A stretch of 64,000 bases of DNA from JAVVHH01 sp965276815 (lineage in GTDB: Bacteria > Pseudomonadota > Alphaproteobacteria > Acetobacterales > Acetobacteraceae): contig CBDIBE010000011.1 in the NCBI GenBank assembly GCA_965276815.1, positions 682,001 through 746,000 of the forward strand. The letters run 5' to 3'. Position 1 is the stretch's first letter. The number at the start of each line of letters is the position of its first letter. A program made the translations under genes and the position numbers. The notes beneath the pieces were generated by a model, which was given only the letters and a program-made list of their open reading frames with translations, made no database searches and had not been told where the DNA came from. Shown one piece after another: positions 57,100 through 64,000 of the stretch.

Positions 57100-58396
57100 C
57101 CTGGCGCCACGGCCCGGCGAGCTCGACCCGATCGAAACCGCTTCGCGCGATGAGATCGCCGCGCTGCAGACCGCCCGCCTCGCCCAGACGCTCCACCACG
57201 CCTACGCCAACATCCCACACTATCAGAGCGCGTTCGACGCTGCCGGCGTGCATCCGGACGAGTTCCGCACCCTCGAAGACCTCCGGCGCTTCCCGTTCAC
57301 CGTGAAGGCCGATCTACGGGCCTATTACCCGTTCGGCATGTTCGCCGTCCCGCGCGAGCGGATCGCGCGCATCCACGCGAGCAGCGGCACCACCGGCAAG
57401 CCGACCGTCGTCGGCTATACCCAGGCGGACCTCGAAATCTGGGCCGAGGTGATGGCCCGCTCGATCCGCGCCAGCGGCGGCCGGCCTGGCATGCGCATCC
57501 ACGTGGCCTATGGTTACGGACTGTTTACCGGCGGCCTGGGCGCACATTATGGGGCGGAGCGGCTGGGCTGCGCGGTGATCCCGATGGGCGGCGGCCAGAC
57601 CGAGCGGCAGGTGCAGCTGATTCAGGATTTCGAGCCCGACCTGATCATGGTCACGCCCAGCTACATGCTGGCCATCCTCGACGGGTTTCGCGCCGCCGGG
57701 CTGGACCCGCGGGCGACGACGCTGAAATGCGGCATCTTTGGCGCGGAGCCCTGGACCAACGCCATGCGCGCCGAGATCGAGCAATCGTTCGAGATGCATG
57801 CGGTCGACATCTACGGACTATCCGAGGTGATGGGGCCCGGCGTCGCCAACGAGTGCGTCGAGAGCAAGGACGGGCTGCATGTCTGGGAGGATCATTTCTA
57901 CCCGGAGGTGATCGACCCGGCGACCGGCGCCGTGCTGCCGGATGGCTCCAGCGGCGAGCTGGTGTTCACCACGCTGACCAAGGAGGCCACCCCGGTCATC
58001 CGCTACCGCACCCGCGACTTGACCCGGCTGCTGCCCGGAACCGCTCGGAGCATGCGGCGGATGGAGAAGGTAACGGGGCGCAGCGACGACATGTTCATTG
58101 TCCGCGGTGTCAACGTGTTCCCGACGCAGGTCGAAGAGCTCGTGCTGGCGCGCCCGGACCTAAGCGGCCACTACCAAATCGAGCTGCGCCGCGAGGGGCG
58201 GCTGGACGCGATGCTGGTCCGGGTCGAGGCGCGGCCGGAAGCGTTTGGCACGGCCAATGCCGGTGCGGAGCTGGCGCGGGCGATCAAGGACAATGTCGGA
58301 GTGAGCGCCGGGGTCGAGATCGTGGCGCCGGGGACGATCGAGCGGAGTCTGGGCAAGGCGCGCCGCGTCATCGACCGGCGCCCAAAGGAGAGTTGA
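57089..58396 (+). CDS. Phenylacetate-CoA ligase-like enzyme
   Basis: 435 residues from ATG 57089. YANIPHYQSAFDAAGVHP, P-loop IHASSGTTGKPTVVGYT, HVAYGYGLFTGGLGAHYGAE, MGGGQTERQVQLI, YGLSEVMGPGVANEC and C-terminal RSDDMFIVRGVNVFPTQVEE are the PaaK family. It makes phenylacetyl-CoA or a related aryl-acyl-CoA. With PaaG-like and PaaI-like genes it forms a short operon, but the multicomponent epoxidase (paaABCDE) is absent from the window. Confidence 0.93.
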   Translation: MLPDLAPRPGELDPIETASRDEIAALQTARLAQTLHHAYANIPHYQSAFDAAGVHPDEFRTLEDLRRFPFTVKADLRAYYPFGMFAVPRERIARIHASSGTTGKPTVVGYTQADLEIWAEVMARSIRASGGRPGMRIHVAYGYGLFTGGLGAHYGAERLGCAVIPMGGGQTERQVQLIQDFEPDLIMVTPSYMLAILDGFRAAGLDPRATTLKCGIFGAEPWTNAMRAEIEQSFEMHAVDIYGLSEVMGPGVANECVESKDGLHVWEDHFYPEVIDPATGAVLPDGSSGELVFTTLTKEATPVIRYRTRDLTRLLPGTARSMRRMEKVTGRSDDMFIVRGVNVFPTQVEELVLARPDLSGHYQIELRREGRLDAMLVRVEARPEAFGTANAGAELARAIKDNVGVSAGVEIVAPGTIERSLGKARRVIDRRPKES

Positions 58397-59841
58397 CGGA
58401 GCGCGCGCGAGCAGGAACTTTGAAGCGTCACGCTTGGGACCTGAAGTTGCCCCTCCCCTGGATTCGAGTCGCGCCGAACGCGCCGTATTTCATCGACGAA
58501 ACTGGACAGTCCTGGACGCCGATCGGGCAAAACGATTCGATCAGCTGGGTCGAGTTCGAAGGCCTGATGCACCGGCGCGACCTGGCCGCGGTGCGTCGCC
58601 ATCTGGCCTACCTGGCCGAGAGTGGCGTCACCTGCCTGCGCTTCATGCTCGAGTATGCGGAGCGCGGCGGCCATTTCTTCGAGCAGCCGGCGGGACAGTT
58701 CAATCCGGCCATGGTGGCGCTGTGGGACGATCTGTTCGCGTTGGTGGAAGCCGCCGGGCTGCGCATTCTGCTGACACCGATGGACACGTATTTTCACTGG
58801 GTGCGCTGGGATCTGCATCCGTACAACGCCGCCAATGGCGGCCCTTGCACGGCGCGCAACCGGCTGATGATTTGCCCGGACACGCGGGCACTGATCAAGG
58901 CGCGGCTGGAATTCGCGGCGCGGCGTTGGGGCGGGAGCGGGGCGCTGTTCGCCTGGGATTTGTGGAACGAGATGCACCCGGTGCAGGGCGAGGATCAGCC
59001 GAACTGCTTTGATGACTATATTAGTGACGTGAGTCCTTGCCTGCGGGCGGCTGAACGCGCGGCGCACGGGCGCGATCATTTGCAATGCGTGTCGGTCTTC
59101 GGGCCGGAACTGCATTGGAAACCTTGGCTGAATGAGCCGATCTTCCGGCACCGAATGTTGGACTTCGCGAATAACCACCTTTACGAAGAGGGAACCATCG
59201 ACCACCCGCAAGATACGGTCGCGCCCGCTTTGGCGGTCGCCAAGTTGATGACCGAGGCACTCGACGAGATTACCGACGGAAGGCCGTTCTTCGACACCGA
59301 ACACGGACCTATTCACACGTTCAAGGATCACGGGATTACCTTGGACGAGGCGTTCGACGATGAATACTTCCGCCATGTTCAATGGACCCACCTTGCCTGC
59401 GGCGGGGCGGGCGGCGGGATGCGTTGGCCCAATCGAAACCCGCACACCCTGACGCCGGGGATGCGACGGGCGCAACGCTGTTTCGCCGACTTCCTGCCAC
59501 TCATCGACTGGACGCGGTTCCGCCGCCGCATCCTCAATGACGAGCTGACCTGCAGCGACCCGGATGTTGCGGTTTTCGGATGTGCCGATGAAACGCAGGC
59601 GGTGTTATTTCTGCTCCGGCTGCGGCCGTTGCTGAAGGATGGCCGAGTCGATAGCACGATCTGGTCCAGTATTGCGGTCGAGGTGCCGGGACTTTCGCCT
59701 GGACGCTACCGGGCAACCGTATGGCGAACGGAAGGCGGCTGCGAAGCTCAAGAGTTGTTGCTGGTGGAGCGAGGCGCGGTGCAGCGGCTCAATTTGTCGA
59801 CTTTCTCTTCAGAAGTTGCGGTTGCTATCCAGATATTGTAG
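58393..59841 (+). CDS. GH5-like glycoside hydrolase
   Basis: 482 residues from TTG 58393, which overlaps the paaK stop (TTGA) and follows AAAGGAG; a TTG at 58420 with AGGA upstream is an alternative. Barrel motifs: PIGQNDSISWVEFEGLM, acid/base Glu in WDLWNEMHPVQG, FANNHLYEEGTID, nucleophile Glu in PFFDTEHGPIHTF. It resembles mannanase/cellulase-type GH5 relatives with a C-terminal beta domain. No signal peptide, so probably intracellular. Unrelated in theme to the paa genes it overlaps. Confidence 0.85.
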   Translation: MTERARAGTLKRHAWDLKLPLPWIRVAPNAPYFIDETGQSWTPIGQNDSISWVEFEGLMHRRDLAAVRRHLAYLAESGVTCLRFMLEYAERGGHFFEQPAGQFNPAMVALWDDLFALVEAAGLRILLTPMDTYFHWVRWDLHPYNAANGGPCTARNRLMICPDTRALIKARLEFAARRWGGSGALFAWDLWNEMHPVQGEDQPNCFDDYISDVSPCLRAAERAAHGRDHLQCVSVFGPELHWKPWLNEPIFRHRMLDFANNHLYEEGTIDHPQDTVAPALAVAKLMTEALDEITDGRPFFDTEHGPIHTFKDHGITLDEAFDDEYFRHVQWTHLACGGAGGGMRWPNRNPHTLTPGMRRAQRCFADFLPLIDWTRFRRRILNDELTCSDPDVAVFGCADETQAVLFLLRLRPLLKDGRVDSTIWSSIAVEVPGLSPGRYRATVWRTEGGCEAQELLLVERGAVQRLNLSTFSSEVAVAIQIL

Positions 59842-59994
59842 TCCGGTGATATATTTGGGATGGGCTTGCTATTTTTCGACGCCGTGATTGTTTATAGTCC
59901 GTGACAAACGAACACTGAAAATATACGGTCCGCCGAGATACTGAAGGCGGAATATTGTCATTCAGTTAACCTTTAGCGGTTTAACTGCAGCGTT

Positions 59995-61032
59995 ATGCTT
60001 GTTCAGTGCTGGACATTCATTCGAAGGTTGGCGCGGCCGGTTCATCATGTACACCGCCACATCCGACCGCCCGTTGGTCAACAGGTCACGCATCATCTCG
60101 TTCGGCACGCTGCCCATCCTCTACGCCGGCTTGCACACGTCATACCCGCTGGTCTCCCGCAGCTTGTCTGTAGGCAGATCGGGCCTGGATTGCTCGGCCT
60201 GGGACTCGCCGCAGTGGGACCGGCTGCGGTGCCGCACGGCCACGGATTTGCCAACGGTTACGGACCTGGCGGAGTAGGTGGAGTCCCTGGCGGGTTCGTC
60301 TCTGAATACGGTGGCCCGGGCGGTGCTGGATATCCTGGGTCCGTTGGAGGAATCGTGCGGTATGGCGGAACCGGCCTACCCTCGAGCTACGGACTCGCCG
60401 CTCCGGGTGCGTCGGGGGGCGCCGAAAGCATTCTGCTGACGAGCGCATCGCCTGGCGAGGCCGCCGGATCATCTCCCGGCTTTAGTTCGGCACCTAGTAT
60501 CGGCAGCGGGAGTTCGGGGCCGAGTGTCGGGCGACCGCAGCTCAGCGCATCGGCGCCAATTGGCGGCCCGGCGGTGGTCTCCCATCCGGAGACCGCCAGG
60601 GGCTCGGTGGCTTGTACCTATCCGAGTAACGGTTCGGGCAACACCAACCAATCGCGTCCTGCGAGCGTATCCAGCAGCTCCAACGGGTCTGCAAGCTCCA
60701 GCACATCTGAGGTCTGCAGCGAAGTGGCGAGCACTAGCGGACGGTCGGCCGACAATGGCGAAAGTAGCTCAAGCGGCGGTGGTTCCTCGAGCGGGTCGGG
60801 CAATAGTGGCGGATATGCAACGGGCAGCGGTGGCGGCTCGAGTAGTGGTGCAGGCTCGAGCGGCAACGGGAACTCTGGCGGCGGCGGCCCGGGAGGCGGC
60901 GGCGGTGGGTCTGGGTCAGGACCGGGTCAGGGCACTCCGGTGGATGAACCGCCGTCTCTGCTTGTCATCGCCACGGGCGTTCTTGGCACTATGCTCCTCC
61001 ACTGGCGATTGCGGTCACGCCGCAAGCCGTGA
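59995..61032 (+). CDS. Ser/Gly-rich protein with PEP-CTERM-like sorting tail
   Basis: 345 residues. The N-terminal 60 residues are His/Arg-rich. A hydrophobic stretch GPGLLGLGLAAVGPAAVPHG (about 64-83) could be a signal segment. The middle is Gly- then Ser/Gly-rich (SSSSNGSASSSTS; GGGGPGGGGGGSGSG). The C-terminus is VDEPPSLLVIATGVLGTMLL followed by a basic end: a P-x-x-P-like box, one transmembrane helix and an Arg/Lys cluster, as in PEP-CTERM exosortase substrates. The low-complexity core suggests a secreted matrix or surface polymer. Start uncertain; no good ribosome site. Confidence 0.65.
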   Translation: MLVQCWTFIRRLARPVHHVHRHIRPPVGQQVTHHLVRHAAHPLRRLAHVIPAGLPQLVCRQIGPGLLGLGLAAVGPAAVPHGHGFANGYGPGGVGGVPGGFVSEYGGPGGAGYPGSVGGIVRYGGTGLPSSYGLAAPGASGGAESILLTSASPGEAAGSSPGFSSAPSIGSGSSGPSVGRPQLSASAPIGGPAVVSHPETARGSVACTYPSNGSGNTNQSRPASVSSSSNGSASSSTSEVCSEVASTSGRSADNGESSSSGGGSSSGSGNSGGYATGSGGGSSSGAGSSGNGNSGGGGPGGGGGGSGSGPGQGTPVDEPPSLLVIATGVLGTMLLHWRLRSRRKP

Positions 61033-61182
61033 CCCGCTTGCGACAGCCCGGTCGGAGCTTGCCGACGACCCTCGGCGAATCGTATTTTGCTGTTGCAAGT
61101 CTGCGGAATAGCCGGTTTACCTCACATGTGGGTTGACCGCCGAAACCGGGGGCGACCGTCCACGAAGGACGAGGAGATTGCC

Positions 61183-61695
61183 ATGCGAATCCTGTTTTCC
61201 GGCTTGATAGCTGCCGGACTGCTCACCAGCCAGATCGCCACTGCAGCTGAGTGCGCGTTGCCATCCGCGGATGTCGGCGCGCTCGACGTCGCGGGCCTGA
61301 AGACTGAGCTGATGTATATCGCTCTGACCTGCAACACGCGCGATCAGTACAACGCGTTCATCAACAAATATAAGACTCAGCTCAACACCGACGAACACGA
61401 GATCGACAACTATTTCGGCCACCTCTACGGCCGCACCGGCACCAAGCGGCATGACGACTTCACGACCAACCTCGCCAACAGCCAGTCGCAGACCGGAATG
61501 GTCTGGGGCAATCGGTATTGCGCTCATAACGTGCAAGTCTTCGAAGAGGTGATGGCGCTGCGCAGCCCGACCGAGCTGGCCGAATTCGCCGCCGCCCGGG
61601 CAACCCCGTCGCCGGCGCTGATGCCGACCTGCGGCACGACTACGGCCGAGCGCGAGCCTGCGCGGCGAGTGGCTCGCGCCCGCCATCGCTCCTAA
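61183..61695 (+). CDS. Exported protein of unknown function
   Basis: 170 residues from ATG 61183 with GAGGAG upstream. Signal peptide MRILFSGLIAAGLLTSQIATA, mature start AECALPSADV. Mostly helical with four Cys (ECALP, LTCNTRD, RYCAHN, PTCGTT) that could form two disulfides in the periplasm. Charged Arg-rich C-terminus. No family recognised. Confidence 0.75.
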   Translation: MRILFSGLIAAGLLTSQIATAAECALPSADVGALDVAGLKTELMYIALTCNTRDQYNAFINKYKTQLNTDEHEIDNYFGHLYGRTGTKRHDDFTTNLANSQSQTGMVWGNRYCAHNVQVFEEVMALRSPTELAEFAAARATPSPALMPTCGTTTAEREPARRVARARHRS

Positions 61696-61710
61696 GCCAA
61701 AGGGCGTTTC

Positions 61711-61732
61711 CCCCGCCCGTCGCCGGGCGGGG
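61711..61732. terminator. Bidirectional terminator hairpin
   Basis: CCCCGCCCG-TCGC-CGGGCGGGG between two convergent genes; T-rich sequence flanks only the plus-left side (GTTTC), so strength is uncertain. Confidence 0.6.
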
Positions 61733-61739
61733 TCTCACT

Positions 61740-62777
61740 CTAGTGAAGCATGATTTCGACCCGGCGGTTCTGCGGCTCGCGCACACCCTGCGCTGTCGGA
61801 ACGAGCGGATGCGTCTCGCCAAAGCCCTGCGTCGAGATCGCCTGGCGCGGCACGCCGTCGCGCACCAACTCGTTCGCGACTGTCTGGGCCCGGCGAACTG
61901 AAAGCCCCTGGTTATAGGTCGCGGTGCCAGAGGTATCGGTGTAGCCGTTGACCTCGATGCGCGTGACCTGAACCCGCGTGGTGGCCTGCGCCGCCTCGGC
62001 GATAATCTGGCGGGCGCGATCGCTCAGGTCCGCACGATCCCAATCGAAGAACACGAGATAAGTGCGGGCGGCCTCGACGACCGGCGCAGGCGCCGTTGCG
62101 ACTGCCGGCGGCGGAGGCGGCGCCACGTTGAAGGCGTAGCGCAACCCAAGCATCAAGTCGTGGTTGTAATCGGCCTTGGTCTTGAGACTGTAAGATGCTG
62201 GGGATTCCCCATAGCTTCGACTGCCAGCCAAGGCGTAGTAGCGATACTCCGCCGTCAGTGACAGACCGACCACCCAGGGTATTGGGAAAGACAGTCCGGC
62301 AATGGCCTGGTATGCAAAGCTGCCGGGATCTTCGTTACTGAAATTGACCTGCTTGGCCCAGCCATACCCTACGCCGGCGCCGATATAGGGGAAGATGTAA
62401 GGGCTTCCAACGTCGAGGTCGAAAAGTGCGTTGGCCATCCCACCATACTTCTCCTCATAAATGTTGCCCGAATTGTGAACGTCGTTGCGTCGGTAATTGC
62501 CCTCCACCTCCACCCGGACGCCATTGCCAAAACCCCAACCTACGCTGCCGAGTGCGGCGTATCCGGTTTCGAACGAGCTTCTGAAGTGGCTAGTGAAAAT
62601 TTCGCTTCGAGCGCCGATCGGAGGTGAAGTGAGCTTGTCCTGTTGCGTCTGCATGAAGTTGGCGCCCGCGCCGGCGCCGATATACAGGCCGTTGACCGGC
62701 TGCGCCGACGCACCGCGCGGCAACAGCGCCGGGGCGGCGAGCAGAGTGGCAGCCAGCAGAAGCTTACGCGACATCAT
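61740..62777 (-). CDS. OmpA-type outer membrane protein
   Basis: 345 residues from ATG 62777 (AAAGGA upstream). Signal peptide MMSRKLLLAATLLAAPALLP to about ASA. Residues about 25-215 form an eight-strand barrel of the OmpA-like/porin 3-fold type (GLYIGAGAGANFMQ, FPYIGAGVGYGWAKQ, YRYYALAGSRS). A Pro/Ala linker follows, then the OmpA peptidoglycan-binding domain: YLVFFDWDRADLSD, VNGYTDTSGT, NQGLSVRRAQTVANEL, NRRVEIMLH. Anchors the outer membrane to the wall. Tandem to a close paralogue upstream. Confidence 0.92.
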   Translation of the reverse strand: MMSRKLLLAATLLAAPALLPRGASAQPVNGLYIGAGAGANFMQTQQDKLTSPPIGARSEIFTSHFRSSFETGYAALGSVGWGFGNGVRVEVEGNYRRNDVHNSGNIYEEKYGGMANALFDLDVGSPYIFPYIGAGVGYGWAKQVNFSNEDPGSFAYQAIAGLSFPIPWVVGLSLTAEYRYYALAGSRSYGESPASYSLKTKADYNHDLMLGLRYAFNVAPPPPPAVATAPAPVVEAARTYLVFFDWDRADLSDRARQIIAEAAQATTRVQVTRIEVNGYTDTSGTATYNQGLSVRRAQTVANELVRDGVPRQAISTQGFGETHPLVPTAQGVREPQNRRVEIMLH

Positions 62778-62944
62778 CGGTCCTTTCGTCCTATGCAGCG
62801 CAACGTGGGTTGGCGGCACTAGGTTAAAACTTTACGCACAGGCGAACGGCTTTACGCAGAGAGGGCCGGCCCATTGCTGAACCAGCCCTCCCAAACACGA
62901 CCTGGCCAGTCCACGTGGCCTGACCAGGGTAGAGACCGCCCTGA

Positions 62945-64000
62945 CTACTGCAGGATGATTTCGACGCGCCGGTTCTGCGGCTCGCGCACGCCCTGTGCCG
63001 TGGGCACGAGCGGGTTGGCTTCGCCGTAGCCGTGCGTGGCGATCGCCGCACGCGGCACGCCGTCGCGGACCAGTTCGTTCGCCACGTTGGTCGCGCGGCG
63101 GACGGAGAGACCCTGGTTATAACGCGCGGTGCCGGACAGGTCAGTGTAGCCGTTGACCAGGATCCGGGTGACCTGCACGCGGGTGGTGGCTTGCGCCGCC
63201 TCAGAGATGATCTGCCGGGCGCGATCGGTGAGATCGGCACGATCCCAGTCGAAGAACACCAGGTAGGTGCGGGCGGACTCACGCACGGGCGGCGGCGCGA
63301 CCACGGCAACCGGCGGCGGCGCCGCATTGAAGGCATAACGGACGCCAACCAAGATGCTATGGTTGTAGTCGTCATTAAACGTGATCTTCGAGCGGGTGTT
63401 GATGCCGCCGCGGGTCGGGCCGGTTGCATAAAACTGATAGTTGTATGTCCGGTCGTCGTTCATGCCCATGAACCGGTACTCGGCCGTGAGTGCCAGACCG
63501 GGAACACTGGGGATCGGGAAGGACACGCCGACAATGGCCTGGTAGGCAAACGAGCCATCCCCGTCATCTGAGCGGAACAGATTGTTGTATCCGCCCGGGA
63601 CGCCCGCGAGCGGACCGGTGTTGCCGTAGAAGTGGCCGTTGCGGTCCTGTGCCCACTGATAACCGACGCCAGCGCCGATATACGGTACGACGGGCAGGAA
63701 GCCGAGGCCGAGCAGGGAGGGGTTGAAGTCATACAGGACGTTAACCATCCCGCCATACTTCATCTCATCGCCGCCAGCACCAGAGGCAAACGCGCCTGAT
63801 CCGATCTTCTGGAACTTGTTCTGCCGGTAGCTGCCTTCGACTTCGGCCCGCAGACCGTTGCCGAAGCCGTAGCCGATGCTAGCTAGGCCGACAAACCCAT
63901 CCTGCAGCTGCGTTTTGCCGCCGATGCGGCCGGTCGAGAAAATGTTCGTGGGAACAGCCTGTTGTGTGAAGGTGCTCGATTTCAGGTTTTCATCCTGCAT
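62945..64000 (-). CDS. OmpA-type outer membrane protein, paralogue (N-terminus off window)
   Basis: 351 residues within the window, open at its 5' end; the Met at the edge is probably internal. The barrel (LASIGYGFGNGLRAEVEGSY, VVPYIGAGVGYQWAQ, LTAEYRFMGMNDDR) is larger than that of the neighbour. The C-terminal OmpA domain (TYLVFFDWDRADLTDRARQI and NRRVEIILQ) is nearly identical to the adjacent gene, showing tandem duplication. Intergenic 62778-62944 contains a GC-rich imperfect palindrome (about 62903-62929). Confidence 0.9.
   Translation of the reverse strand: MQDENLKSSTFTQQAVPTNIFSTGRIGGKTQLQDGFVGLASIGYGFGNGLRAEVEGSYRQNKFQKIGSGAFASGAGGDEMKYGGMVNVLYDFNPSLLGLGFLPVVPYIGAGVGYQWAQDRNGHFYGNTGPLAGVPGGYNNLFRSDDGDGSFAYQAIVGVSFPIPSVPGLALTAEYRFMGMNDDRTYNYQFYATGPTRGGINTRSKITFNDDYNHSILVGVRYAFNAAPPPVAVVAPPPVRESARTYLVFFDWDRADLTDRARQIISEAAQATTRVQVTRILVNGYTDLSGTARYNQGLSVRRATNVANELVRDGVPRAAIATHGYGEANPLVPTAQGVREPQNRRVEIILQ

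Overview
The window is chromosomal DNA from a high-GC alphaproteobacterium, most likely in the Acetobacteraceae/Rhodospirillales. The support is: a CtrA-type response regulator, LexA boxes of the alphaproteobacterial form GTTC-N7-GTTC, strongly C-ending codons, many 4-nt stop/start overlaps, and a mix of catabolic CoA, amidohydrolase and exopolysaccharide genes. The species cannot be named from the sequence alone. Coding density is high and almost every gene is complete; the first gene (alpha/beta hydrolase) and the last (OmpA-like) run off the ends.

Layout. 1-828: partial secreted alpha/beta hydrolase. 1005-5022: an intact 4,018-bp IS1-type transposon with 19-bp perfect terminal inverted repeats and an 8-bp target duplication. 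It carries a BglII/BstYI-like restriction-modification pair, the transposase, a tRNA gene and two small genes. 5038-18525: an SOS-box-driven hypothetical gene, amidase, RidA protein, CHAP-domain exported protein, acyl-CoA synthetase, 2-hydroxyacid dehydrogenase, hydantoinase/oxoprolinase subunits A and B, small exported proteins, flavin reductase. 18629-22106: a second SOS-type promoter, class V aminotransferase, nitrilase-family amidase, NAD kinase. 22111-28773: CtrA-like regulator, coiled-coil protein, UDP-glucose dehydrogenase, a methyltransferase/RgpF fusion, and speD-speE for spermidine.

29023-38146: small exported proteins; an operon of class II aldolase, two oligopeptide-type ABC ATPases and an iron alcohol dehydrogenase; a DUF2142 membrane protein; a second 2-hydroxyacid dehydrogenase; a TPR/heptosyltransferase-like protein. 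38151-48157: two paralogous amidohydrolases with a Rieske protein; a large exported protein; a compact operon of a heme-oxygenase-fold di-iron enzyme, a 100-aa unknown, a [2Fe-2S] ferredoxin and a GlcG/HbpS protein; then SMP-30 lactonase, a periplasmic binding protein, an SDR and an MDR oxidoreductase. 48235-54614: a large exported protein that shares its C-terminal module with the one at 41 kb, alpha/beta hydrolase, GH-A clan glycosidase, and a glycosyltransferase/UDP-galactopyranose mutase fusion. 54727-64000: topoisomerase IB, paaG-paaI-paaK-like genes, a GH5-like glycosidase, a Ser/Gly-rich protein with a PEP-CTERM-like tail, and two tandem OmpA-type proteins.

The most noteworthy points are the complete transposon with its RM and tRNA cargo, two SOS promoters of identical geometry whose LexA box abuts the ATG (probable leaderless genes), the di-iron enzyme/ferredoxin/HbpS operon, the two enzyme fusions for surface polysaccharide, and repeated use of CTG/TTG/GTG starts at overlapping gene junctions. 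All function calls rest on motif recognition by eye; no database search was run.
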